Shown here: positions 43,995 to 53,150 of the stretch, piece by piece | How the letters are laid out: each line of letters begins with the position of its first letter | Numbering within the stretch: the first letter of the stretch is position 1 | Assembly (NCBI GenBank): GCA_900316935.1 | Contig: ONEW01000012.1 | Location: 1-55,361 of the forward strand | Source: an uncultured Selenomonadales bacterium | GTDB taxonomy: Bacteria > Bacillota > Negativicutes > Acidaminococcales > Acidaminococcaceae | Length of the DNA stretch: 55,361 nt | Reading direction: 5' to 3' | Made by a program: the position numbers and the translations under genes | Notes under the pieces: model-generated | Databases searched by the model: none | Told to the model about the DNA's origin: nothing | What the model saw: only the letters and a program-made list of their open reading frames with translations

Positions 43995-45896
43995 ATGATT
44001 TTCCCGTTGTTGCTGTTCCTGGTTCCGCTGGTGACAGCTGTCTTGTTGTTTCTGAACCGCGGCCGGTCCTTCCGGAACCTGGTCGTCAAGACTGCGGCCG
44101 TCCTGACCGGCTGCCTGTCCCTGGCTACGGCGGTGACCTTCTTTGACCGTTCCGCCAAGGCTTCGCTGGGCGCCGGCTGGCTGCCCGCGGTCATGACGGC
44201 GGTCGATGTGGCGGCCCTGGCGACAGTGCTGTACTACGCCTGGAAATACCGCTACGTGCTGGTGGCGGTCCTGGCGGCCGTCCAGTTCTCCGTCATCTCG
44301 TATTTCGAGGTTTCCACCGGCCCCTCCATCCGTTCCGTATGGGACTTCAACATCGACAACTTCGCCCTCGTCATGGTGCTTATCGTGGGCATCATCGGCA
44401 GCCTCATCGCCGTCTTTTCCCTCGGCTATATGGCGCTCTACCACGAACACCATCCCGATGTGCCGGAGCGGCAGCCCTTCTTCTTCTTCGTCGTGTTCCT
44501 GTTCCTGGCGGCCATGTTCGGGATCATCCTGTCCAACAATCTGCTGTACATGTACACATTCTGGGAAGTGACGAGCCTCTGCTCCTTCCTGCTCATCGGG
44601 TACGCCCGCACGGAAGAGGCCGTGCGCAACGCCTTCAAGGCCCTGTGGATGAACCTGTTGGGAGGCCTGGCTTTCGCCTTGGCCATCCTGGTTCTGGGAC
44701 AGCGGTTCTACACGGTGGAACTGGCCACGCTGGTGGAACTGGGACGCAACAATTTCCCGGTGGAGCTCGTTGTGGCGCTGCTGGTGTTCTGCGGATTCAC
44801 CAAGTCCGCCATGATGCCCTTTTCCGGCTGGTTGCTGGGCGCCATGGTGGCGCCGACGCCGGTGTCGGCGCTGCTGCATTCTTCGACCATGGTCAAGGCC
44901 GGCGTCTTCCTGATCATCAAGCTGACGCCCCTTCTGGGCGGCAACCATCCCGGTGTCATGGCCATGTTCGTCGGTGGTGCGACCTTCTTCTTTGCATCCT
45001 GTGCCGCCATTTCCCAGTCCGACGGCAAAAAGGTACTGGCCTATTCGACCATCTCGAACCTCGGCCTGATTGTCTGCTGTGCTGGCACGGGCTCTTATGA
45101 AGCGGCCTGGACGGCCATCATGATCGTCATCTTCCATGCCGTGGCCAAGAGCCTGCTGTTCCTTACGGTCGGCACGGCGGAACAGCAACTGGGCAGCCGC
45201 AACCTGGAACGGTTCGACGGTATCTTCAATTCCATGCCGCGCCTGTCCCTGTGTATGGTGATCGGCATCTGCGGCATGTTCCTGGCACCTTTCGGCATGC
45301 TCATTTCCAAATGGGCCGCCATGAAGGCCTTCGTCGATGCGGCGCAGCCCCTGCTGCTGCTCGTGCTGGTCTTCGGTTCGGCCACGACCCTGTTTTACTG
45401 GACCAAGTGGCTGGGCAAGGTTACGACCTTCATCCCGACCGATGAAAACCGGGAAAAGGGAATCCTCCCTGTGGAATGGCTGGCGCTGAAAGGCCTGGCC
45501 GGCCTGACCCTCGTGGTCTGCGTCCTCTTCCCGCTGATTTCCAAATACGTCGTCATTCCGTACCTGCGGCTGACGTACCAGTTTGCCGGCGAGGTCATCT
45601 CCCAGAGCAACCTGTGGACCATGTCCCTCATGGTCTGCCTGCTGGCCATCCTGCCGCTGCGGTTCGGCAAGAGCCGTCCCAAGAAGCAGGTCGTTGCCAA
45701 CCTGTCCGGCGAAAACATCGGCAGCAACCTGGCCTACCGCGGTGCCGGCGGCCGGATTGTACCGGTCACGCTGCGCAACTGGTACATGGAGCGCTGGTTC
45801 GACGAACGGAAGATGAAGTTCGTCGGCTACACCCTCTGCCTGGCCTGCGCCATCATGGAACTGTCCCTCTCGTTAGGAGGTGTGCTCTATGTCTGA
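43995..45896 (+). CDS. echA: Ech-type hydrogenase subunit A, NuoL/HyfB-like ion-pumping subunit
   Basis: This 633-residue integral membrane protein has about 16-17 hydrophobic segments and is homologous to the antiporter-like subunits of complex I and group 4 hydrogenases. It would move H+ or Na+ as ferredoxin is oxidised. The conserved core includes MYTFWEVTSLCSFLLIG, then SAMMPFSGWLLGAMVAPTPV and SALLHSSTMVKAG, and a later LAYSTISNLG. ATG at 43995 follows GAGGGGGTG; an in-frame GTG at 43938 would add residues from the leader and is rejected. First gene of the twelve-gene ech-hyp cluster. Confidence 0.9.
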   Translation: MIFPLLLFLVPLVTAVLLFLNRGRSFRNLVVKTAAVLTGCLSLATAVTFFDRSAKASLGAGWLPAVMTAVDVAALATVLYYAWKYRYVLVAVLAAVQFSVISYFEVSTGPSIRSVWDFNIDNFALVMVLIVGIIGSLIAVFSLGYMALYHEHHPDVPERQPFFFFVVFLFLAAMFGIILSNNLLYMYTFWEVTSLCSFLLIGYARTEEAVRNAFKALWMNLLGGLAFALAILVLGQRFYTVELATLVELGRNNFPVELVVALLVFCGFTKSAMMPFSGWLLGAMVAPTPVSALLHSSTMVKAGVFLIIKLTPLLGGNHPGVMAMFVGGATFFFASCAAISQSDGKKVLAYSTISNLGLIVCCAGTGSYEAAWTAIMIVIFHAVAKSLLFLTVGTAEQQLGSRNLERFDGIFNSMPRLSLCMVIGICGMFLAPFGMLISKWAAMKAFVDAAQPLLLLVLVFGSATTLFYWTKWLGKVTTFIPTDENREKGILPVEWLALKGLAGLTLVVCVLFPLISKYVVIPYLRLTYQFAGEVISQSNLWTMSLMVCLLAILPLRFGKSRPKKQVVANLSGENIGSNLAYRGAGGRIVPVTLRNWYMERWFDERKMKFVGYTLCLACAIMELSLSLGGVLYV

Positions 45897-46764
45897 CCTG
45901 ACGTTCCGTCTCACAGCCACCGTCCTCTACCTGGTCCTGGCGCCGTTCCTGGGGGGACTGCTCGCCGGCCTGGACCGCATCCTTTCGGCGCGCATGCAGC
46001 GCCGTGTGGGGCCGCCTCTCCTGCAGCCGTTCTACGACGTGCTCAAATTGTGGGACAAACAGCCTATCGCGGTCAACAAGGCCGTCAGTTTCTATATCGG
46101 CGGCTTCCTGCTCTTCGTACTCCTGACGGGGGTCTTCTTCTTCACGGGCGGCGACATCCTGCTGGCCGTCTTCACCCTGACCATGGCGAGCGTCTGCCTC
46201 ATCATCGCGGGCTATGCCACGGCGTCGCCCTACAGCCAGGAAGGCGCCCAGCGCGAACTGGTGCAGTCCATGGCCTACGAGCCCATGCTGCTCATCGTGG
46301 CCCTCGGCTTCTACCTGTCGGCAGGCAGCTTCTTTATCCGCGACATCGTGCAGATGCCGTACATGAACTTCTTGCGCATGCCCGGCATCTTCCTGGGCTT
46401 CTGCTATATTCTGCTGATCAAGTTCCGCAAGTCGCCCTTCGATATCTCCATGGCGCCCGAAGTACACCAGGAACTGATCGGCGGCGTCAAGACCGAACTG
46501 TCGGGCCGCACGCTGGCCGTCATGGAGATTGCCCACTGGTACGAGAACGTATTCCTCCTGGGCATGGTGTTCCTGTTCTTCCTGAGCAGCGCCGCCTGGA
46601 GCCTGGCGGTGGGATTTGCGGCCTGTGTGGCGGTGTACTTCTTCAGTATCCTGATCGACAATTCGTGTTCCCGCATGAAATGGGAAAGCATGTTGGCCTC
46701 CACCTGGATGGTCACGCTGCTGGCCGGATTCCTGAATGTGGCGTACCTCATCTACTTCAAGTAA
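45889..46764 (+). CDS. echB: Ech-type hydrogenase subunit B, NuoH/HyfC-like membrane subunit
   Basis: This 291-residue membrane protein has about 8 hydrophobic segments and matches the NuoH family that connects the soluble arm to the ion channels. Landmarks: QRRVGPPLLQPFYDVLKLW (about 34-52), ASPYSQEGAQRELVQSMAYEP (acidic quinone-chamber-like loop), and KSPFDISMAPEVHQELIGG. The start at 45889 follows AGGAGG at eight bases, and the gene overlaps echA by 8 bases. Confidence 0.92.
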   Translation: MSDLTFRLTATVLYLVLAPFLGGLLAGLDRILSARMQRRVGPPLLQPFYDVLKLWDKQPIAVNKAVSFYIGGFLLFVLLTGVFFFTGGDILLAVFTLTMASVCLIIAGYATASPYSQEGAQRELVQSMAYEPMLLIVALGFYLSAGSFFIRDIVQMPYMNFLRMPGIFLGFCYILLIKFRKSPFDISMAPEVHQELIGGVKTELSGRTLAVMEIAHWYENVFLLGMVFLFFLSSAAWSLAVGFAACVAVYFFSILIDNSCSRMKWESMLASTWMVTLLAGFLNVAYLIYFK

Positions 46765-46806
46765 GATGTATCGGTCTTACAGGGTTCAAATGTAAAGGAG
46801 CAAGCG

Positions 46807-47292
46807 ATGGCTTTTGAAACGAAATCCCCCTGGCTGATCCATTACGACGGATCCTCCTGCAATGGCTGCGATATCGAGGTGCTGGCCTGTCTGACGCCCT
46901 TGTTCGATGTGGAACGGTTCGGCATCGTCAACACGGGCAATCCGAAACAGGCGGACATCTTCCTCGTGACGGGCGGGGTCAATGCCCAGAATCTGCCGGT
47001 CGTGCGGCAGATCTACGACGAAATGGCGGAACCGAAGGTTGTTGTGGCCGTGGGAACCTGCGCCTGCAGCGGCGGTGTGTTCCGCGAATGTTACAACATG
47101 ATGGGCGGCATGGACAAGGCCATTCCGGTCGACGTGTTCGTGCCGGGCTGTGCGGCCCGGCCGGAAGCCATCATCGACGGCGTGGTGAAGGGCCTCGCCC
47201 TGCTGGACGAGAAGCACCGGAACCTGAAGGCCAGCAAGACCTACGGCGTTTCTGAAGACGATCCCCGCACCATCGGCGGGGTCCGGGAGTGA
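46807..47292 (+). CDS. echC: Ech-type hydrogenase small subunit C, NuoB-like
   Basis: This 161-residue soluble subunit should hold the proximal [4Fe-4S] cluster next to the NiFe site. Cluster cysteines appear in SSCNGCDIE (near 18-22), GTCACSGG (near 84) and VPGCAARPEA (near 116). It lacks a twin-arginine signal, as expected for a cytoplasm-facing group 4 enzyme. Separated by 42 bases from echB, with AAAGGAG before ATG. Confidence 0.94.
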   Translation: MAFETKSPWLIHYDGSSCNGCDIEVLACLTPLFDVERFGIVNTGNPKQADIFLVTGGVNAQNLPVVRQIYDEMAEPKVVVAVGTCACSGGVFRECYNMMGGMDKAIPVDVFVPGCAARPEAIIDGVVKGLALLDEKHRNLKASKTYGVSEDDPRTIGGVRE

Positions 47293-47306
47293 ACAGGAGG
47301 GACACC

Positions 47307-47768
47307 ATGCAACAGCAGTTTATCGAAATCCAGCCGGATGGCCTGCCTGAACGGGTCGCCCGGTTCAAGAAGGAAGGGTGCCGCCTCGTGCAGATCCTCT
47401 GTACCCGTGTGGAAGGCGGGTACGAGCTGACGTACAGCTTCGACCGCAACTACTTCCTGTATCATCTGCGGCTGACGCTGCCCGAAGGCGCGTCGGTCAT
47501 GAGCGTGACCACCATGTTCTGGTACGCCTTCGTCTGGGAAAACGAGATTCATGACCTGTTCGGCCTGGATATCCGGTTCATTTCCGAAGACGTGGACTAC
47601 CGGGGCCATTTCTTCCATCTGGCGGAAAAGACACCCTGGCATGAGCTCCAGAAAGCGGCCCATGCCAAACAGGCCTTCAAGGTGGACCTGCGCGGCGGAC
47701 TGGGCATTGATGCGGCGGCCATCCGCAAGGACGCGCCGGACGGAACGGATAACGGGAAGGGGGTCTGA
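47307..47768 (+). CDS. echD: Ech-type hydrogenase subunit D, NuoC-like 30 kDa subunit
   Basis: This 153-residue protein contains the complex I 30-kDa signature near residue 72-85: FVWENEIHDLFGLD. It is a structural subunit without cofactors. The start at 47307 follows AACAGGAGG; the frame is open 6 codons upstream to a GTG that overlaps the end of echC, but the SD favours the ATG. It ends two bases before the large subunit gene. Confidence 0.9.
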   Translation: MQQQFIEIQPDGLPERVARFKKEGCRLVQILCTRVEGGYELTYSFDRNYFLYHLRLTLPEGASVMSVTTMFWYAFVWENEIHDLFGLDIRFISEDVDYRGHFFHLAEKTPWHELQKAAHAKQAFKVDLRGGLGIDAAAIRKDAPDGTDNGKGV

Positions 47769-47770
47769 AC

Positions 47771-48856
47771 ATGGCGGAAATCACAACGGTCCCTTTCGGT
47801 CCGCAGCATCCGGTCCTGCCGGAACCGGTCCATCTGGATCTGGAATTGAAAGATGAAAAGGTCGTCCGTGCCATCCCTTCCATCGGGTACGTGCACCGCG
47901 GCCTGGAAAAACTTGTGGAAAAGCGGGATTTCAAACAGTTCACCTTTGTGGCGGAACGGGTCTGCGGCATCTGTTCTTTTGGCCACGGGTGGGGCTATGT
48001 GAAGGCCGTCGAGGGCCTCATGGGCATCGAGGTACCGCGACGGGCTTCATACCTGCGTACCCTCTGGCACGAGCTGTCCCGTGTCCACAGCCATCTGCTC
48101 TGGCTGGGTCTGGCGGCAGACGCCATGGGGTTTGAAAGTCTGTTCATGACGGCCTGGCGGCTGCGCGAGACCGTACTCGACCTGTTCGAGGAAACGACGG
48201 GCGGACGGGTCATCTTTTCCGTCTGCAAGGTCGGCGGTGTGCGCCGGGACCTGACCGGCGCCATGAGGACGGAGATGGAGGAGAAGCTGAAGGGCATGCG
48301 CAAGGAGTTCCGTGCCATGAGCGATGTCTTCCTGCACGACGGCACCATCCAGAGCCGCCTGGCCGGAATCGGCGTCCTGTCCCTGCAGGACGCGCGGGAT
48401 TTCGGCTGCCTGGGGCCTATGGCGCGCGCCAGCGGCCTGCCCCTGGATTACCGCTGCGCCGATGACGAAGGCGCCTACAAGGATCTGCATTTCAGGCCGG
48501 TCACGGAGCAGGCGGGGGACTGCCTGGCCCGTGTCAAGGTGCGGCTGGAGGAAATCGAACAGTCCGTCGGCCTGATCCTGGGTTGCCTGGAGAACCTGCC
48601 TGACGGTCCCGTCGAGGTGCCTGTAAAAGGGTTCCCTCCGGCGGGCGAGTACTTTACCCGCGTGGAACAGCCCCGCGGGGAAGCTGTCTACTATGTCAAG
48701 GGGAACGGAACCAGGAACCTGGAGCGGTTCCGTCTCCGCACGCCGACGAACGGCAACCTGCCGGGCCTGGTGAAGATCCTGCAGGGCTGCGACCTGGCGG
48801 ACGTGCCGAACATCATCCTGACCATCGATCCGTGCATCAGTTGCTGTGAACGGTAA
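47771..48856 (+). CDS. echE: Ech-type hydrogenase large subunit E, NuoD-like with NiFe site
   Basis: This 361-residue subunit holds the NiFe(CN)2CO centre. Both nickel-binding motifs are present: L1 RVCGICSFGH (near 62-71) and L2 DPCISCCER at the very C-terminus (near 353-361). Their presence separates it from NuoD, where these cysteines are missing. There is no extension after the L2 motif, as in Ech and CooH-type enzymes, so no maturation endopeptidase would be needed. ATG at 47771 follows AAGGGGG. Confidence 0.95.
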   Translation: MAEITTVPFGPQHPVLPEPVHLDLELKDEKVVRAIPSIGYVHRGLEKLVEKRDFKQFTFVAERVCGICSFGHGWGYVKAVEGLMGIEVPRRASYLRTLWHELSRVHSHLLWLGLAADAMGFESLFMTAWRLRETVLDLFEETTGGRVIFSVCKVGGVRRDLTGAMRTEMEEKLKGMRKEFRAMSDVFLHDGTIQSRLAGIGVLSLQDARDFGCLGPMARASGLPLDYRCADDEGAYKDLHFRPVTEQAGDCLARVKVRLEEIEQSVGLILGCLENLPDGPVEVPVKGFPPAGEYFTRVEQPRGEAVYYVKGNGTRNLERFRLRTPTNGNLPGLVKILQGCDLADVPNIILTIDPCISCCER

Positions 48857-48870
48857 GGAGGCGGTCTGTC

Positions 48871-49566
48871 ATGAGCTATCTGACCTTTATGAAACAGGCC
48901 TTGGGCAACCTGTTCAAAAAACCGGCGACCTCGCCGTACCCGCTGCAGCCGAAAATATTCCAGGAGGGCGTGCGGGGACACGTGGAAAACGACAGCTCCC
49001 GGTGCATCCTTTGCGGCATGTGCATGCGTACCTGTCCGGCCGGCGCCATCACAGTGGACCGGAAGACGGGCACGTGGCGCCTGGATCCCTTTTCCTGTGT
49101 CCAGTGTGCCGCCTGCGTGGAAAACTGCCCGAAGAAATGCCTGTCCATGAAACCGGAGTACACGGCCCCGGCCCTGAAAAAGGAAGCCGTCGAGCTCCAG
49201 GTCGCCCTGCCGGCGGCTTCGCAGAAACCTGCCCTGGCCGGGAGGAGTCCGGCCCCTGCGGCGCCTGCCGCGGCAGCATCTGCCGGCGCGATGGGCAGCC
49301 AGATCGTCAACGACGTCAGCCGCTGCATCTGCTGCGGTATGTGCCAGCGTAACTGCCCGGCTGGCGCTATCACGGTGGACCTGCGGGAACGGACCTGGCG
49401 CATCGACCTCGCGTCCTGTGTGAACTGCGACACGTGCATCACCAACTGTCCGCGCAAATGCCTCAGCCTGGGCAGCTACGAGGGCAACCCGGAGGAAGTC
49501 ACGCTCCGCGTTCCGCGGCCGAAGGTGGGTAAGGCGCCGGCGCAGAAAGGGGCCCCCGATGCATGA
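48871..49566 (+). CDS. echF: Ech-type hydrogenase ferredoxin subunit F with duplicated 2[4Fe-4S] module
   Basis: This 231-residue protein should pass electrons between ferredoxin and the NiFe subunit. It holds four CxxCxxCxxxCP motifs: C45-C55, C76-C86, C152-C162 and C183-C193. The two halves are close copies, for example CGMCMRTCPAGAITVD and CGMCQRNCPAGAITVD, joined by an Ala/Pro-rich linker (about 100-143). Usual EchF or NuoI subunits have two clusters and 120-180 residues. ATG at 48871 follows AAGGAGG. The gene overlaps hypA by 8 bases. Confidence 0.93.
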   Translation: MSYLTFMKQALGNLFKKPATSPYPLQPKIFQEGVRGHVENDSSRCILCGMCMRTCPAGAITVDRKTGTWRLDPFSCVQCAACVENCPKKCLSMKPEYTAPALKKEAVELQVALPAASQKPALAGRSPAPAAPAAAASAGAMGSQIVNDVSRCICCGMCQRNCPAGAITVDLRERTWRIDLASCVNCDTCITNCPRKCLSLGSYEGNPEEVTLRVPRPKVGKAPAQKGAPDA

Positions 49567-49903
49567 GTATCCGGTCACCCTGGAAATCGTGCGTATTGCC
49601 TCGGAGACGGCCCGGGAAAAACACGGACGGGTCCGGGCCATCCATCTTGTCGTCGGCGAGGATTCAGGCTTCATCGGCGCGTCCATCCAGATGTATTTCG
49701 ACATCATCGCCGAAGGAACGCCGTGCGCCGGCGCGACCCTCACCATCCGCGACGTGAAACCGAAGATGCGCTGTGACAAGTGCGGGCGCCTGTTTGAACG
49801 GAAACGCTTTTCCTTTACCTGTCCCTGGTGCGGCGGCGCCGGGTCGCCGACGGAAACCGGCAAGGAATTCTACATCGATACGGTTGATTTGGAGGTACCA
49901 TAA
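49559..49903 (+). CDS. hypA: hydrogenase nickel incorporation protein HypA
   Basis: This 114-residue nickel chaperone works with HypB. It begins MHEYPVT with the nickel-ligand His2-Glu3, and has the structural zinc site in CDKC (about 72-75) and CPWC (about 88-91). It starts inside the echF end, linking the maturation genes to the structural ones. The spacing to hypB is a TAATG overlap. Confidence 0.95.
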   Translation: MHEYPVTLEIVRIASETAREKHGRVRAIHLVVGEDSGFIGASIQMYFDIIAEGTPCAGATLTIRDVKPKMRCDKCGRLFERKRFSFTCPWCGGAGSPTETGKEFYIDTVDLEVP

Positions 49904-50565
49904 TGCATATGGTCAAAGCCGATGTCAAAATGGACATCTATTCCCACAACGACCACATTGCAGGACACGTGCGGGAATATCTCGGAAAACATGGCATTTA
50001 CGCGGTGAACGTCATGGGGGCGCCGGGCGCGGGGAAAACCACGTCGCTGGAGCGGCTGATGAAACATCTGCCGGGGAAGGTCTACGTCATCGAAGGCGAT
50101 ATCGAGTCGGACCTCGACACGGAACGGCTCCGCCGCCAGAACGTGCCGGCGGCGCAGATCAACACTTTCGGTGCCTGTCACCTCGACGCACCCCTCGTCC
50201 ACAACGCCGTCCACGCCATGGCGTTCCCCGAACCGGGCATCCTGTTCATCGAGAACGTGGGCAACTTGGTCTGTCCGGCCGAACTCACGATCGGGGAAAA
50301 CAGCAAGCTCCTCATCGTGAGCGTCACGGACGGCAGTGACAAACCGTACAAATACCCCCTGGCCTTTGAAAAGGCGGACGTGGTCCTCCTCAACAAGGTG
50401 GATCTGCTGCCGTATCTCGATTTTGACGAGGAATTCTTTATGAAGGGCCTGCGCCACCTGAATAAGGTTGCGCCGGTCTTCAAGGTGAGCGGCAAGACCG
50501 GGGAGGGCTACGCCGAAGCGGCGCAATGGCTCACCCGGGCGGCTGCGTCCGCAGCCGGTCAATAA
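49903..50565 (+). CDS. hypB: hydrogenase nickel incorporation GTPase HypB
   Basis: This 220-residue SIMIBI-class GTPase drives nickel transfer to the large subunit. The P-loop is GAPGAGKTTSLERL (about 41-54), Switch motifs include EGDIESDLDT, and NKVDLLPY gives guanine specificity. No histidine-rich nickel-storage stretch and no N-terminal CxxCGC motif are present, so this is the short form. ATG at 49903 overlaps the hypA stop; GGAGG lies at good spacing, and an alternative ATG is two codons on. Confidence 0.95.
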   Translation: MHMVKADVKMDIYSHNDHIAGHVREYLGKHGIYAVNVMGAPGAGKTTSLERLMKHLPGKVYVIEGDIESDLDTERLRRQNVPAAQINTFGACHLDAPLVHNAVHAMAFPEPGILFIENVGNLVCPAELTIGENSKLLIVSVTDGSDKPYKYPLAFEKADVVLLNKVDLLPYLDFDEEFFMKGLRHLNKVAPVFKVSGKTGEGYAEAAQWLTRAAASAAGQ

Positions 50566-50603
50566 GAGGCCCTGTCCGTTCCAACCGCAAAGGAGGTGCC
50601 GCT

Positions 50604-52877
50604 GTGGAAAAAACCTACCTCATCACCGTCACGGGACGGGTGCAGGGTGTGGGCTTCCGGCCAGGCGTCTGCCGGCTGGCCGGGGCGGCGTCCCTGAAAG
50701 GCTGGGTGAAGAACCTGGGCGGCACCGTGGAAATCCGGGTAACCTGTGAGGCCGCGGAGCTGCCTTCTTTTTTGGACAGCTTGCGCCGCTTTCCCGCGCC
50801 GGCCCAGGTGGAAACGGTGCAATACCGCGAAGCGCCTCTGGAACGGTTCGACGGCTTCCGCGCCATTCCCAGCGGCGGCACGGCGAAGGAGCCCGTGTTT
50901 CCGGCCGACCTGGGCATCTGCCCCCGGTGCCTGGAGGAGCTGCACAATCCGTCCGTCCGGCATTATGGGTATCCCTATATTTCCTGCCCGGCCTGCGGCC
51001 CGCGCTACACCATTGTCCGGAAACTGCCCTATGACCGGGAGAACACGACCATGGACCGCTTCCCTTTCTGCCCGGCCTGCGGCCGGGAATATACCGATGC
51101 GTCCGATCGGCGCTGCCATGGGGAAACCATTTCCTGTCCGGACTGCGGCCCCCAGCTTTCCGGGCTGACGGGAAGGGACCACCTGGCCGGACCGGCGGCA
51201 ATGGCGGAAGCCATCCGCCTTGTGCGGGCAGGGGCCATTATCCTTGTCAAATCCATCGGCGGTTACAATCTGGTCTGCCGCGGCGACTGTGAGACCCCGG
51301 TGCGGCAGCTGCGTCAGTTGAAACAGCGTGACCGGAAACCCTTCGCCCTTATGGTTCCCGATCTGACGGCAGCTTCCGCATTGTGCCGCCTGACGGAACA
51401 GGAACAAGAACTCCTGACGTCCGCCGTGCGGCCCATCGTGTTGGCCGAACCGCAGGAACCGCTGTATCTGCCGGCGGAAACGGCAGGGCACGTACCGCTC
51501 CTGGGCCTCTTTCTGCCCCCGTCGGGATTTTACGCGATGCTGACGGAAGGGGCAGGTGTCCCCCTGATTGTGACGAGCTGCAACCGGAGCGGCGAACCCA
51601 TCCTGTTTCAGGACGAGGCAGCCCTGGCCTGGTACAGGGAACACCACGCGGTGGCAGGCTTTTTCACTTACGACCGGGAGATTCTGCGCAGTGCCGACGA
51701 CAGCGTCGTCAAGGCGGCAGCCGGACGGGTGCAGGTGTTGCGCCGGACCCGGGGCTGGTTGCCGGAACCGGCCGTGCGGCAGGCCCCGGAAGGGTGTGTC
51801 CTGGCCTGCGGTGCCGATATGGAGCCGTCTTTCTGTCTGAGCGGCGGCGGGCGCCTCTATCCTGCTCAAATCCCTTGCGAATTGGACAACGCAAAGTCGG
51901 AACGTTTCCTCAGGGACAGCGAAGCTGACTGGGAGGCCATGCTGGGCATCACACCGGAATGCATCGTAACGGACCGGCACGAAGGGTACCTGTCCTGGCA
52001 GTGGGGACGGGAGCTGGCCGCGGCGCGCAGCATTCCCCTGCTGACGGTACAACATCACCATGCCCACGCCCTGTCCGTCCTGGCGGAACACCATCTGGAC
52101 GGCCCTTGCCTGGCCTTTGTCTTCGACGGGACCGGCGCCGGCCCGGATGGTACGGTCTGGGGCGGGGAAATCCTGCGGTGCCATGGTGCGGCCATGGAGA
52201 GGGTAGGCCATCTGCAGCCCATTCCCATGCTCGGTGGGGATGTATCCATGAAGCAGGCCTGGAAAAGCGCCCTGTGCTACCTGGCAGCTGCCGGGATTGC
52301 GGAGGAGGACGTGGCGGATTCGCGCTATCCTGTTGTGCGGAACGCCCTGGCAGCCGGCGTGAACACCCTCGGCAATTCCAGCATGGGGCGTCTGTTTGAT
52401 GCAGCGGCGGTCCTGCTGGGCCTGGCCACGGAAAACACTTTCAAAGGCGAGTGCCCCATGGCCTTGGAAGCCGCGGCGCAGCAGGGAATCCGGCATGGCA
52501 CGGCACCGCTGCCCCTGGCTCTGGAGCCGGGGCAGGATGCATCCGGCCGGCTTGTCTGGAATGCGGCCCCTCTGCTGCAGAAGCTTTGGGAATGGAGCCG
52601 GCGGCCCCTGGCATCAAAGGGGCGGGAGGCGGCAGCCCTGGGGTTCCACCGGGCGGTGGTCCGGCTTGTGGCGGACAGCGCGGAATACTTCGGCCTCGCC
52701 GATGTCGTCCTGAGCGGCGGCTGTTTTGCCAACGGTATCCTGCTGGAGGGCGCCGTGACGGAACTGGAACGGCGCCATTTCCACGTCTATACGAATGAGG
52801 CCGTGCCCTGCGGCGACGGAGGCATCAGTCTCGGACAGGCTTATTACGGCTTGCTGCGGCGCGGCAAGAGGAAATAG
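50604..52877 (+). CDS. hypF: carbamoyltransferase HypF
   Basis: This 757-residue protein makes the carbamoyl group that becomes the CN ligands of the NiFe centre. Domains in order: acylphosphatase (VTGRVQGVGFRPGVCRLAG, about 8-26), two zinc fingers with CxxC pairs (about 110-180), a YrdC-like domain, and a Kae1-like carbamoyl-transfer domain with HHHAHALSVLAEHH (about 487-500) and VFDGTGAGPDGTVWGGE. Start is GTG at 50604, fixed by AGGAGGTG; longer frames run into hypB. Confidence 0.95.
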   Translation: MEKTYLITVTGRVQGVGFRPGVCRLAGAASLKGWVKNLGGTVEIRVTCEAAELPSFLDSLRRFPAPAQVETVQYREAPLERFDGFRAIPSGGTAKEPVFPADLGICPRCLEELHNPSVRHYGYPYISCPACGPRYTIVRKLPYDRENTTMDRFPFCPACGREYTDASDRRCHGETISCPDCGPQLSGLTGRDHLAGPAAMAEAIRLVRAGAIILVKSIGGYNLVCRGDCETPVRQLRQLKQRDRKPFALMVPDLTAASALCRLTEQEQELLTSAVRPIVLAEPQEPLYLPAETAGHVPLLGLFLPPSGFYAMLTEGAGVPLIVTSCNRSGEPILFQDEAALAWYREHHAVAGFFTYDREILRSADDSVVKAAAGRVQVLRRTRGWLPEPAVRQAPEGCVLACGADMEPSFCLSGGGRLYPAQIPCELDNAKSERFLRDSEADWEAMLGITPECIVTDRHEGYLSWQWGRELAAARSIPLLTVQHHHAHALSVLAEHHLDGPCLAFVFDGTGAGPDGTVWGGEILRCHGAAMERVGHLQPIPMLGGDVSMKQAWKSALCYLAAAGIAEEDVADSRYPVVRNALAAGVNTLGNSSMGRLFDAAAVLLGLATENTFKGECPMALEAAAQQGIRHGTAPLPLALEPGQDASGRLVWNAAPLLQKLWEWSRRPLASKGREAAALGFHRAVVRLVADSAEYFGLADVVLSGGCFANGILLEGAVTELERRHFHVYTNEAVPCGDGGISLGQAYYGLLRRGKRK

Positions 52878-52907
52878 AAAAGCAAGGAAGCGGAAAGGAG
52901 CAGGAAG

Positions 52908-53150
52908 ATGTGCGTTGCATATCCCGGCAAGGTCGTTTCCCGCGACGGGACCCATGGCACCGTTGATTTTTCCGGGTCCCGGGTCCGCGTGAACCTGTCC
53001 ATGGTTCCGGCGGCAGTCGGCGACTATGTGCTGGTCCATGCCGGTATGGCGATCCAGGTGGTGGAAAAAGAGGATGCGGAGGACTGGACCGCCCTCTTTG
53101 ACGAAATCCGGGATGCTGCCGCGGAAGGACGGGAGGAAGATCCGTTATGA
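52908..53150 (+). CDS. hypC: hydrogenase assembly chaperone HypC
   Basis: The 80-residue protein begins MCVAYPGKVV, with the essential Cys2 that ligates iron in the HypC-HypD complex. Small beta-barrel pattern follows. ATG follows AAGGAG; the stop overlaps hypD by ATGA, indicating translational coupling. Confidence 0.95.
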   Translation: MCVAYPGKVVSRDGTHGTVDFSGSRVRVNLSMVPAAVGDYVLVHAGMAIQVVEKEDAEDWTALFDEIRDAAAEGREEDPL

